Shown here in pieces: positions 1 through 6,434 of a stretch of DNA of 9,598 bases (the stretch's first letter is position 1; every line of letters begins with the position of its first letter). Under the pieces are notes generated by a model. It was not told where the DNA came from and searched no databases. It saw nothing but the letters and a program-made list of their open reading frames with translations. Origin of the DNA: an uncultured Clostridia bacterium. Its GTDB lineage: Bacteria; Bacillota; Clostridia; Oscillospirales; Acutalibacteraceae. The position numbers were made by a program, and so were the translations under genes. The stretch is from the NCBI GenBank assembly GCA_937875885.1, contig CALEIO010000092.1, positions 1-9,598 on the forward strand, written 5' to 3'.

Positions 1-553
1 CCAGCTCCCGCAGCACCTGGCCCAGGCGGCACACAGGAAGTCCCATTACATCGTAATAGTCGCCGGTCATCCGCTCACAGAACAGGGCAGCGCCGCCCTG
101 AATGCCGTAAGCTCCCGCTTTATCCATAGGCTCATTGGTTGCAATATATGCAAGGATTTCTTCATCTGTGAGAGGATAAAACTCCACCTGTGTTTCTTCG
201 CAGAAGCCTGTGGATTTTCCGTTTTCGACGATACAGCAGGCTGTTACCACCTTGTGGATTTTCCCGCTGAGGGCTCGAAGTTTTGCAAAGGCATCCTCCT
301 CCGACCGTGGCTTTGAAAGAATCTCGTCCTCCAGAATCACCACAGTATCACTGCCGATAACAATATCATCGGGATAATCCTTTGCCACACTCTGCGCCTT
401 GAGCTTTGCAAGGTAAAGGGGTACTTCAGACGCACCGATGCCGTCAGGCAAGGTTTCATCCTCACCCGACGGCACACAGATTACATTATCAGAAATAAGC
501 CTTATCAATTCCTTACGTCTCGGAGACGCGGATGCCAGAATAATTCTTTTCAT
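1..553 (-). CDS. maf: Maf family nucleoside triphosphate pyrophosphatase (3' end off window)
   Basis: Maf proteins hydrolyse non-canonical or modified nucleoside triphosphates (dTTP/UTP or methylated forms) to monophosphate plus pyrophosphate in the cytoplasm, a house-cleaning role once linked to septum formation. The first 184 residues are visible, so only a few are missing at the left edge. Family motifs are in order: the N-terminal ASASPRRKEL loop (residues 7-16), SDTVV with the catalytic aspartate (D69; the family usually has ADTVV), KPRSEEDA (81-88) and EPMDKAGAYGIQGG (141-154). ATG at 551-553 is chosen because AGAGGAG lies just upstream (about 562-569). That ribosome site lies inside the coding end of the small ORF at 513-674, and the two genes overlap by 41 nt, so translational coupling is likely. 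Family identity is sure; the exact substrate cannot be read from the sequence. Confidence 0.95.
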   Translation of the reverse strand, partial: MKRIILASASPRRKELIRLISDNVICVPSGEDETLPDGIGASEVPLYLAKLKAQSVAKDYPDDIVIGSDTVVILEDEILSKPRSEEDAFAKLRALSGKIHKVVTACCIVENGKSTGFCEETQVEFYPLTDEEILAYIATNEPMDKAGAYGIQGGAALFCERMTGDYYDVMGLPVCRLGQVLREL

Positions 554-674
554 AAGGTTTTCTCCTCTTGCTCTCACGGCACTCAAGATTCACACCCAGA
601 GTGTAGTCGATAAGCATTCTTACTATAGCCAAAAGAGCATAAAAAACAAAAACAAATATACAGAAATTAAGCAT
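513..674 (-). CDS. small single-pass membrane protein overlapping maf
   Basis: A 53-residue ORF I do not recognise. It starts at ATG 672-674, preceded by a strong GGAGGAG with 5-nt spacing. This is better than the longer reading from 767, which has no comparable site. Residues 2-28 form one hydrophobic stretch (LNFCIFVFVFYALLAIVRML and beyond), predicted as a transmembrane helix. It is followed by a cationic tail with RESKRRK and several further Lys/Arg, so the C-terminus would face the cytoplasm. The last 41 nt overlap maf in another frame and contain the maf ribosome site, so this ORF may mainly couple translation to maf, or be a small membrane protein in its own right. The strong start signal and membrane-like composition favour a real gene. 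No function can be assigned. Confidence 0.6.
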   Translation of the reverse strand: MLNFCIFVFVFYALLAIVRMLIDYTLGVNLECRESKRRKPYEKNYSGIRVSET

Positions 675-770
675 TATTCTCTCCTCCTTGTCTATAATTC
701 TACAAGAAAGAGTGTCCCATAAAAAGGACAATGCTTTTGCCGCTTTCAGGGAGGTTTGCCCCTGCAATGC

Positions 771-1784
771 TTAATGATATTTACCCAAAACCTTTATAAG
801 CTCATCAGTGTACTGCTTGACAGCTGACTGGGGAGATACAATCTGCACCTTGTCTGAAAGGCCAAACACCCAACCGAAAAACTGGGGGCTGAGAGCTACT
901 TTTATATCAATCAGAAAATGGTTTTCTCCATCCTCACGGATGTAGATATCCTTACCGAAGCGATCGGCCACAACACCAATCATATCCGCAGAAAATCTAA
1001 GTCTTACATCTGTAAGCTCTCCGCCAAACATACCGAATACACTCTTGGAATACAGCGCCATATCGAAGTTATCAAACACTGATTTTCCGTCGCGGGAATC
1101 CTGGGAAAGCTCAACCTTCTCCATCTTATCTACTCTGTAATGGCGGATTGCCTGAGCCTCGCTGTCATAGGCCACCAGGTAGTAGTTTTCGTCGTCCCAG
1201 GTAAGTGAGAAAGGTGACACGCAGTAACGCTTGCCGTCACGTCTGGGGCGCTTGTGAATTTTATCTTTTCCTTTACCTATTGCCCACTCAAGATAAGAGA
1301 AAGTAATCTTTTTATCCTGGGAGATTGCTTCGTGAATAGAGTCAACAGCATAGTATATGGTTTCGTTAGGATTTTTAACTCTGTTTGTTACATAAACCTG
1401 ACGCTGAAGCTGTCTGCCCTCGTGGACAGATGCAAGAGATTCCACCTTGCTTATAAGCTCGTGGGATTTCTTGGCTGTGATGAATTTGGAACTCTGCACT
1501 GAATCCACCAGAAGCTTCAGCTCTGCAAGCTGGAACTGTCTGCTGCCTATGTAGTAGGTCACTGTGTTTGTCTTTAGTCTGCACAGCTCATATCCCATTG
1601 TCTCGCCGAATTGCTCCAGCACCTCAAGGTCATCGTAAACACTCTTGCGCTCTGCGGGAATTCCCATAGACTCCAGCTGCTCAATAATCTGTGCCACAGT
1701 AAGTCCGTGATTCTCATCGGTCTGCTCCATAAGCATATTGAGAATTTGCAGAAGTTTTTGCTTCTGACGTGAACTTTTTGCCAT
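771..1784 (-). CDS. WYL domain-containing transcriptional regulator (HTH + WYL + WCX)
   Basis: A 337-residue DNA-binding regulator. A winged HTH occupies about residues 8-65 (LLQILNMLMEQT, then LTVAQIIEQL, then RKSVYDDLEVLEQFG). The WYL domain is at about 145-225, with NYYLVAYDSE (200-209) in the position of the WYL signature and the downstream IRHYRVDKM (213-221). A C-terminal WCX-type region ends in FFGWVFGLSDKVQIVSP (302-318). WYL domains are thought to sense nucleic acid or nucleotide ligands; many family members control DNA-damage, defence or metabolic genes, but no target is evident here. ATG at 1782-1784 is chosen because AAGGAGGA lies 6 nt upstream; the in-frame extension to 1856 runs through the promoter. 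It is transcribed from the promoter at 1828-1856, giving a leader of about 37 nt. It may also regulate the divergent gene at 2129. Confidence 0.9.
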   Translation of the reverse strand: MAKSSRQKQKLLQILNMLMEQTDENHGLTVAQIIEQLESMGIPAERKSVYDDLEVLEQFGETMGYELCRLKTNTVTYYIGSRQFQLAELKLLVDSVQSSKFITAKKSHELISKVESLASVHEGRQLQRQVYVTNRVKNPNETIYYAVDSIHEAISQDKKITFSYLEWAIGKGKDKIHKRPRRDGKRYCVSPFSLTWDDENYYLVAYDSEAQAIRHYRVDKMEKVELSQDSRDGKSVFDNFDMALYSKSVFGMFGGELTDVRLRFSADMIGVVADRFGKDIYIREDGENHFLIDIKVALSPQFFGWVFGLSDKVQIVSPQSAVKQYTDELIKVLGKYH

Positions 1785-1827
1785 AGAAATTCCTCCTTGT
1801 TTACGACGTAATCTGACATATATTGTA

Positions 1828-1856
1828 AGTATATCACAGAATTTTATAGCATTCAA
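1828..1856 (-). promoter_or_regulatory. sigma-A promoter of the WYL regulator gene
   Basis: Read on the minus strand, TTGAAT (-35, 1851-1856) and TATACT (-10, 1828-1833) are separated by exactly 17 bp. Transcription would start near 1821, about 37 nt before the ATG at 1784. Ten bp upstream of the -35 lies a 6-bp inverted repeat, ATCTCA (1866-1871) and TGAGAT (1884-1889), which could be an operator, but nothing else supports that. Confidence 0.75.
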
Positions 1857-2040
1857 GACCGCAATATCTCATATGCTTTCTTGTGAGATTACACAAGCAA
1901 AAGCTACGTTTTATGTAAACAACAACCAAGATACCCTGAAAAACAGCTAAAAATATGCCGTTTTTTATGTTAGCAATGCCCATAAACCTCTATGTTATCA
2001 AGGTTAATTTGTAGCAATAGCCGAATTTTATCTTTTACCT

Positions 2041-2069
2041 TTGACAACAAAAAAAGAGAACTATATAAT
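2041..2069 (+). promoter_or_regulatory. fully consensus sigma-A promoter of the DUF6465-like gene
   Basis: TTGACA (2041-2046), a 17-bp spacer and TATAAT (2064-2069) match the housekeeping consensus at all twelve positions, with A/T-rich sequence around the elements. Strong constitutive transcription is expected unless an operator interferes. The predicted start is near 2076, at the base of the stem-loop listed next. Confidence 0.9.
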
Positions 2070-2074
2070 AGCAA

Positions 2075-2094
2075 TGGTAAGATAAAACTTACCA
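2075..2094 (+). promoter_or_regulatory. 5'-terminal mRNA stem-loop or operator
   Basis: TGGTAAG (2075-2081) and CTTACCA (2088-2094) form a perfect 7-bp stem with a 6-nt loop, right at the predicted transcription start. It could protect the mRNA 5' end from decay or, as DNA, bind a repressor. The sequence alone does not decide between these. Confidence 0.5.
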
Positions 2095-2128
2095 ATACTA
2101 CGTAAATTCACGAAAGAGGTATATTATT

Positions 2129-2542
2129 ATGGCAACAGAGAAGAAGACAACTGCAGCAAAGACAACAAAGGCTGCCGCAACAAAGACAACAACAAAGAAA
2201 ACAGCAACAAAGGCTACTGAGACTAAGGCTGCTGAGACAAAGGCAACAGAGGTTAAGGCTGTTGAGACTAAGGCAGTTGAGACAAAGACAGCAGAGAAGA
2301 AGCCCGCTGCAAAGAAGACAACTACAACAAAGAAGACTACTACAAAGAAGACAGCTGCTAAGGTAGAGATGTTCATCGAGTTCGGTGGTGTTCAGGTTTC
2401 CGTTGACGAGATCATTGAGAACGTTAAGAAGGTAAACGGCAAGGACGCAAAGAACTACACAATCTATCTCAAGCCTGAAGACAGCAAGGCTTACTTCGTA
2501 GCAGACGGCGAAGAGAAGGAAATGGACGTTTACTTCGCTTAA
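2129..2542 (+). CDS. DUF6465-like protein with long Lys/Ala/Thr-rich N-terminal tail
   Basis: A 137-residue cytoplasmic protein of two parts. Residues 1-78 are a low-complexity tail made almost only of K, T, A, E and V, with near-repeats such as ETKA/EVKA (31-53) and runs such as KKTTTTKKTTTKK (62-74). This resembles the basic tails of histone-H1-like bacterial proteins. Residues 79-137 form a compact domain, starting VEMFIEFGGVQVSVDEIIEN and containing YTIYLKPEDSKAYFVADGE (110-128), which I match to DUF6465, a family of small Firmicutes proteins of unknown role. The start is ATG 2129 with AGAGG upstream. It has its own consensus promoter and terminator, so it is monocistronic and probably abundant. 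Nucleic-acid or cell-envelope binding by the tail is inference. The domain assignment is from memory of the family. Confidence 0.85.
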   Translation: MATEKKTTAAKTTKAAATKTTTKKTATKATETKAAETKATEVKAVETKAVETKTAEKKPAAKKTTTTKKTTTKKTAAKVEMFIEFGGVQVSVDEIIENVKKVNGKDAKNYTIYLKPEDSKAYFVADGEEKEMDVYFA

Positions 2543-2565
2543 GTTTAAGTAACATATTAAAAGCT

Positions 2566-2604
2566 AACTCCCGAAACTTTATGGTTTCGGGAGTTTTTGT
2601 TTTG
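2566..2604 (+). terminator. Rho-independent terminator of the DUF6465-like gene, overlapping the end of the convergent gene
   Basis: An 11-bp perfect stem pairs ACTCCCGAAAC (2567-2577) with GTTTCGGGAGT (2584-2594) around a 6-nt loop, followed by TTTTTGTTTT. It begins 24 nt after the stop codon. The stop codon of the convergent AGCS gene (2579-2581) lies in the loop, and its last codons are the stem. On the minus strand the stem is followed by a weaker T-rich stretch (TAGCTTTTAATAT), so it may also stop leftward transcription. Confidence 0.92.
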
Positions 2605-3958
2605 TATCAGCAATAAATTGTAAAGTTTCTGATTTGACAGTATCTGCAAGAAAAATAAGTCCTGTTACATTTGGCACAACAAGCAGACCGTTTACAAGGT
2701 CGCCCAACGCCCACACCCCTTGCAAGTTGCACACAGGAGCCAGCAGCACACTGATAATCCACAATACTCTGTAAGGTTTGCAGGCTCTCTGTCCAAATAC
2801 AAAGGAAATACACTTTTCTCCCACCACAGACCAACCAAGAATTGTGGAAAAAGCAAAGGTAATCATACTAAATACAAGCAAGCCCTCCCCAACGTAAGGA
2901 ATATCACAAAAAGCCTCCAGGCACAATCTGCCTCCTTCAAGAGAATTCAGCATAACTCCGCCAAAACTTTTAACCTGATAGCTGACAACCACCACTCCCG
3001 TAACAAGGCACATAACTATAGTATCCCAGAATGTAGCCGTCATAGATATAAGCCCCTGCCTTACAGGATGATTCGTCTGTGCACAGGCACACACCACCGA
3101 GGAAGTACCCAAACCAGCTTCGTTGGAAAACAAGCCTCTTGCCATACCATAGCGACAAGCAAACATTATAACCGAGCCTTGTGCTCCTCCGGCAACAGCC
3201 CGAAAAGAAAAAGCTTCTTTTAGTATGAGAGCCAAAGACCCAGACAAAACGCTTCGGTTAATAAACAATACACATACACAGCCAATTATATATGCAGCGG
3301 CCATAAAGGGCACAAAGAAACTGCAGACCTTGCCGATACTTGCAACTCCTCCAAATATCACAAGTGCTGCCAGAAACGCTGTTACAGCTCCGATTATCAA
3401 CTGTATGCTTAATGTGTCTGCTTCCTCACTGCGCCTGATAACAGTTTCGGTAACTACATCAGATATTGCATTAGTCTGAATTGCCGCACCCGTGATTAGT
3501 CCGCACAGTGCTGCCAGTACACCGTAAATCATTCCTATGCTTCGGCTGCCCACACCTTTTTCCAGTACATACATAGGTCCACCCGAGTAATCTCCGTTTT
3601 GGTTTCGGGTACGGAATTTTACCGAAAGCATACACTCTGCATATTGGGTTGCCATTCCGAATATGCCTGTCACCCAACACCAGAATACCGCACCTGCTCC
3701 GCCCAGTGCTACAGCTGTGCCTACTCCGATAATATTGCCTGTGCCAAGAGTTGAAGCGAGGGATGTTGCAAGGCAGGAAAAAGGACTTAACTCACCTTTA
3801 CCGCTACCCTCTGAAGAAACCGAAAGTCTGATTCCCACAAAAACTTTTCTCTGAACAAACCCTGTTTTTATGCTCATAAAAATATGAGTCAAAAACAAAA
3901 AGGCTATCATCGGGAAACCCCAAAGATAGCCGTTGATTGTCTGAATGATTGCTCCCAT
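2579..3958 (-). CDS. sodium:alanine/glycine symporter, AGCS family
   Basis: A 459-residue integral membrane carrier that imports a small neutral amino acid (alanine, glycine or similar) with sodium. AGCS signatures are clear: GTGNIIGVGTAVALGGAGAV (72-91), then the FGMATQYAE segment, GGPMY (126-130), RGLFSNEAGLGTSS (274-287) and FSTILGWSVVGEK (370-382), within roughly ten hydrophobic segments. The length is normal for the family. ATG 3956-3958 is preferred, with GAGG 7 nt upstream, over an in-frame TTG at 3971-3973 that lacks a ribosome site. It is the last gene of the citrate synthase-HAD-AGCS set, 31 nt after the HAD gene. The last seven residues (KQKLPKP) are encoded by a terminator stem. 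Family assignment is firm; whether alanine, glycine or another amino acid is carried is unknown. Confidence 0.93.
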   Translation of the reverse strand: MGAIIQTINGYLWGFPMIAFLFLTHIFMSIKTGFVQRKVFVGIRLSVSSEGSGKGELSPFSCLATSLASTLGTGNIIGVGTAVALGGAGAVFWCWVTGIFGMATQYAECMLSVKFRTRNQNGDYSGGPMYVLEKGVGSRSIGMIYGVLAALCGLITGAAIQTNAISDVVTETVIRRSEEADTLSIQLIIGAVTAFLAALVIFGGVASIGKVCSFFVPFMAAAYIIGCVCVLFINRSVLSGSLALILKEAFSFRAVAGGAQGSVIMFACRYGMARGLFSNEAGLGTSSVVCACAQTNHPVRQGLISMTATFWDTIVMCLVTGVVVVSYQVKSFGGVMLNSLEGGRLCLEAFCDIPYVGEGLLVFSMITFAFSTILGWSVVGEKCISFVFGQRACKPYRVLWIISVLLAPVCNLQGVWALGDLVNGLLVVPNVTGLIFLADTVKSETLQFIADTKQKLPKP

Positions 3959-3989
3959 AAATTCGCCTCGCAAGCTTCGGGTTACATTA

Positions 3990-4649
3990 TCATTCCTTAT
4001 TATTTTCTATTAATTCCACTGCTTCGTCCAGGTCGCAGACAGAAGCAAATATGAGTTTTTCAAGCTCTTCATCGGGACCTGACAAATCAGGCACCATAAC
4101 TGTGATGCAACCTGCAGAAGAAGCAGAGCGCACTCCGTTGGGAGAATCCTCAAAAGCCATACATTCTTCAGGCTCGAGCTCCAGAAGCTTTGCAGCTGCA
4201 AGGTAAACATCAGGTGCAGGCTTGCCGTTTTTGATATCTGCGGCACTCTGTACCTTGTCAAAATACTCCCAAAGTCCCAGTGAACGAAGATACTCTTCTG
4301 CAATGGGCAGGGGTGTACTTGTAGCAAGCGCTACACGCAGTCCCTTGCTCTTTGCATATTTCAGTATGGAATCTGCTCCTTTTTTCATAGGCACTCCATA
4401 CTTATCTATATGCTCTCTCATATACAAAAAATGCTTATCAAAACTGTCCTTAAAATCAAAGTCCTGACCAAAATAGCCTTTGAACTTCTCTTCACATTTA
4501 GGAATTGATAAACTGCGGATACCCAGAAACTGCTCCAGAGTAAGGTCGAATCCTCTCTGCTTGCAGTCATAAACCAGAGCTTCGTAGGAAAGCTTTTCTG
4601 TGTCTATGAGAAGACCATCCATATCAAAAATAAGACCGTTTATTTTCAT
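3990..4649 (-). CDS. HAD-superfamily hydrolase, beta-phosphoglucomutase/phosphatase-like (subfamily IA)
   Basis: A 219-residue soluble phosphatase or phosphomutase. All four HAD motifs are intact: motif I FDMDGLLIDTE with the nucleophile D9 and acid/base D11, motif II ATST (109-112), motif III lysine K143 in NGKPAPD, and motif IV FEDSPNG (166-172). The helical cap between motifs I and II (about 16-80) places it with the DhaK/beta-PGM-like subgroup, where small phosphosugars or related phosphates are usual substrates; the true substrate cannot be told. ATG 4647-4649 has AAGGA upstream. It starts 9 nt after the citrate synthase stop and precedes the AGCS gene by 31 nt, so co-transcription is very likely. 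A role in removing a damaged or toxic phosphorylated metabolite of the same pathway is possible but only inferred. Confidence 0.92.
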   Translation of the reverse strand: MKINGLIFDMDGLLIDTEKLSYEALVYDCKQRGFDLTLEQFLGIRSLSIPKCEEKFKGYFGQDFDFKDSFDKHFLYMREHIDKYGVPMKKGADSILKYAKSKGLRVALATSTPLPIAEEYLRSLGLWEYFDKVQSAADIKNGKPAPDVYLAAAKLLELEPEECMAFEDSPNGVRSASSAGCITVMVPDLSGPDEELEKLIFASVCDLDEAVELIENNKE

Positions 4650-4658
4650 AATAAGTCC

Positions 4659-6038
4659 TTATCTCTCTGAAAGAGGTGTGTACTCACGCTCTTGCGCTAC
4701 GCTCATATAAGCAGGACGGATAATCTTGCTTGCATTGATGAGTTCCTCCATACGATGAGCAGACCAGCCTGCAATACGTGCGATTGCAAACAGAGGTGTA
4801 TAAAGCTCCTTGGGAAGACCGAGCATTGTGTACATAAAGCCGCTGTAGAAATCTACGTTAGCAGAAACACCCTTGTAAATCTTCTTCTCTTCTGCAATAA
4901 CAGAGGGGGCAAGCTCCTCAACCTTTGCATAAAGATTGAATTCTTTCATAAGACCCTTTTCCTCGGCAAGGCGCTGAACATAAGATTTCAGCGCTTTTGC
5001 TCTGGGGTCAGAGATTGAATAAACAGCGTGGCCCATACCGTAGATAAGACCTGCCTTGTCGTAAGCTTCTTTGTGAAGGAGTTTGCGCAGGAAGCCTTTG
5101 ATTTCTTCTTCGTTGCTCCAATCCTTAACAGTCTTCTTAAGTTCAGAGAACATACCAACAACCTTTGCATTTGCACCGCCGTGCTTGGGTCCCTTCAGAG
5201 AAGAGAGGGCTGCTGCAACTGCTGCGTATGTATCTGTGCCTGAAGATGTAACTACTCTTGTTGTAAATGTGGAGTTATTACCACCACCGTGCTCTGCATG
5301 AAGTACCAGAGCAACGTCAAGTACCTGTGCCTCAAGTGCAGTGTATTTCTGGTCGGGACGAAGCATCATAAGGATGTTCTCTGCAATTGAAAGCTTGGGG
5401 TTAGGGTTGTGGATATAAAGGCTCTTGCCCTTGTGATAGTGAGTATATGCATTGTAACCATATACAGAAAGCAAAGGAAATACAGAGATAAGCTGCAGGC
5501 ACTGACGAAGAACGTTTGTGTAAGAGATATCGTTTGCGTTGCTGTCGTAGCAATAAAGTGTGAGAACGCTTCGTGCAAGAGTGTTCATCATATCTCCAGA
5601 AGGAGCTTTCATAACTACGTCGCGAACAAAGTTCTTGGGCAGAGTTCTGTAAGAAGCAAGAAGCTTGCAGAACTTTTCAAGTTCTTCTGTTGTGGGAAGC
5701 TCGCCGAAAAGCAGAAGATAGATAGTTTCTTCAAAACCGAATCTGTCGTCTGTGGCAAAGCCGTTAATAAGGTCATTGACATTGATGCCGCGGTAGAAGA
5801 GTTTTCCGTCTGTGGGAACAACCTCTCCGTTTACCACTTTGTTCTGACGAATTTCAGAAACCTCTGTCAGACCAGTCAGCACGCCTTTTCCGTTCAGGTC
5901 TCTCAGACCACGTTTAACATCAAATTTGGCGTAAAGGTCAGCGTCAATGCAGGAATTCTCAATACACTTTGAACACAGCTGCTCTAAAACGGGAGAATTC
6001 TGTGAGTAGGAGTTAAATTTAGATGTCAATTTAATCAC
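4659..6038 (-). CDS. gltA: citrate synthase (Si-type family)
   Basis: Condenses acetyl-CoA with oxaloacetate to citrate in the cytoplasm. In clostridial anaerobes it usually feeds the oxidative TCA branch towards 2-oxoglutarate and glutamate. The 459 residues show the catalytic set: H250 in LHAEHGGGNNSTF (246-258), GPKHGGAN (283-290), H337 in GMGHAVY followed by DPRA (334-347), and D396 in NVDFYSG (394-400). The N-terminal extension with LYAKFDVKRGLRDLNGKGVL (35-54) is typical of Firmicutes forms. The start is GTG 6036-6038, but the nearest purine-rich site (GGAAAGG) is very close to it. A TTG three codons later has a wider spacing and could be the true start, giving 456 residues. First gene of the three-gene set. 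2-Methylcitrate synthase is a possible alternative activity. Confidence 0.95.
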   Translation of the reverse strand: MIKLTSKFNSYSQNSPVLEQLCSKCIENSCIDADLYAKFDVKRGLRDLNGKGVLTGLTEVSEIRQNKVVNGEVVPTDGKLFYRGINVNDLINGFATDDRFGFEETIYLLLFGELPTTEELEKFCKLLASYRTLPKNFVRDVVMKAPSGDMMNTLARSVLTLYCYDSNANDISYTNVLRQCLQLISVFPLLSVYGYNAYTHYHKGKSLYIHNPNPKLSIAENILMMLRPDQKYTALEAQVLDVALVLHAEHGGGNNSTFTTRVVTSSGTDTYAAVAAALSSLKGPKHGGANAKVVGMFSELKKTVKDWSNEEEIKGFLRKLLHKEAYDKAGLIYGMGHAVYSISDPRAKALKSYVQRLAEEKGLMKEFNLYAKVEELAPSVIAEEKKIYKGVSANVDFYSGFMYTMLGLPKELYTPLFAIARIAGWSAHRMEELINASKIIRPAYMSVAQEREYTPLSER

Positions 6039-6064
6039 TGCCTTTCCAAATATTCTATGAATAA

Positions 6065-6093
6065 ATTATACAATATCAAAGTTGGGAAATTAA
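6065..6093 (-). promoter_or_regulatory. probable promoter of the citrate synthase operon
   Basis: On the minus strand a perfect TATAAT (6065-6070) lies 26 nt upstream of the start codon. The -35 is weak: TTAATT at 6088-6093 with a 17-bp spacer, or TTGATT at 6092-6097 with a 21-bp spacer. A good -10 with a poor -35 suggests an activator or other regulation. The leader would be only about 20 nt. Confidence 0.5.
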
Positions 6094-6393
6094 TCAATAA
6101 ACTTGCAACAAACTGTATCTTTACAGATATGAGTCAGAGAATTTACTGTTAACTCCGAAAGTCATATTTTTTAACAAGATGCTATATTTCCCATTATTTA
6201 GTTTATTATATCATATTATATTGCAAAAATGCAAGTTATTATTCCAAATCAGAACTATATAGAGATATTTTGAATTTTTTACATTCCAATTATGCAAAAC
6301 GCAACCTCTTATATCCGTTTTTATTACTTTTCGGAGGAGGTTTTATGTGTTTTTGAATTTTCAAGCACATCATCCTGCAACTAAAGAAACAGT

Positions 6394-6431
6394 AAACGGA
6401 AGCCACACTCCCTATATGCAGACTTCCGTTT
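6394..6431 (-). terminator. probable terminator of the 61-residue gene (possibly bidirectional)
   Basis: AAACGGAAG (6394-6402) pairs perfectly with CTTCCGTTT (6423-6431) across a 20-nt loop, starting 3 nt after the stop of the 6435-6620 gene. The T-tracts are interrupted on both sides (TTTACTGTTTCTTT leftward, TTTTCTTC rightward), so efficiency is uncertain. The position right after a stop codon is the main support. Confidence 0.6.
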
Positions 6432-6434
6432 TCT

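Larger units (their letters stand above)
1857..2128. other. divergent intergenic region
   Basis: This 272-bp AT-rich stretch separates the WYL gene from the rightward DUF6465-like gene. It holds the promoter and 5' stem-loop listed separately, and the short inverted repeat at 1866-1889. A TTTTATCTTTTACC element just left of the rightward -35 partly mirrors GGTAAGATAAAA just right of its -10, so the promoter is loosely flanked by inverted copies. I see no ORF or recognisable RNA between about 1890 and 2020. Confidence 0.5.
6039..6434. other. AT-rich intergenic region with possible hairpins
   Basis: No protein gene of credible size is visible in these 396 bp. The left end carries the citrate synthase promoter. 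Around 6222-6236 there is a small palindrome, TTGCA-AAAA-TGCAA. At 6331-6363, on the plus strand, a strong GGAGGAGG stands 4 nt before an ATG that opens a three-codon frame (M-C-F-stop) inside a hairpin. At 6394-6431 there is a 9-bp inverted repeat listed as a terminator. The rest shows nothing I can name. Confidence 0.5.

Noticed and set aside
747..764. Possible terminator after the WYL regulator (CAGGG/CCCTG stem)
   Set aside because: Only five pairs with an 8-nt loop and no following T-tract on the minus strand; not enough to call.
1785..1856. N-terminal extension of the WYL regulator
   Set aside because: It runs through a good sigma-A promoter, and the AAGGAGGA site points to the ATG at 1784.
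2145..2365. Tandem-repeat or CRISPR-like appearance of the ACAAAGAAG-rich stretch
   Set aside because: The repetition comes from Lys/Thr/Ala codons in a coding low-complexity tail; there are no uniform repeats separated by unique spacers.
2098..2376. 92-codon minus-strand Val/Ala/Phe-rich ORF resembling a membrane protein
   Set aside because: It is the complement of the Lys/Ala/Thr tail of the DUF6465-like gene; its hydrophobic pattern is only the mirror of that low-complexity coding sequence.
2720..3223. 167-codon plus-strand ORF inside the AGCS gene
   Set aside because: Antisense to conserved transporter motifs; its composition (many His, Ser, Asn) is typical of a shadow frame.
5409..5972. 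187-codon plus-strand ORF inside citrate synthase
   Set aside because: It is the antisense shadow of a clearly conserved enzyme, has no ribosome site and resembles no known protein.
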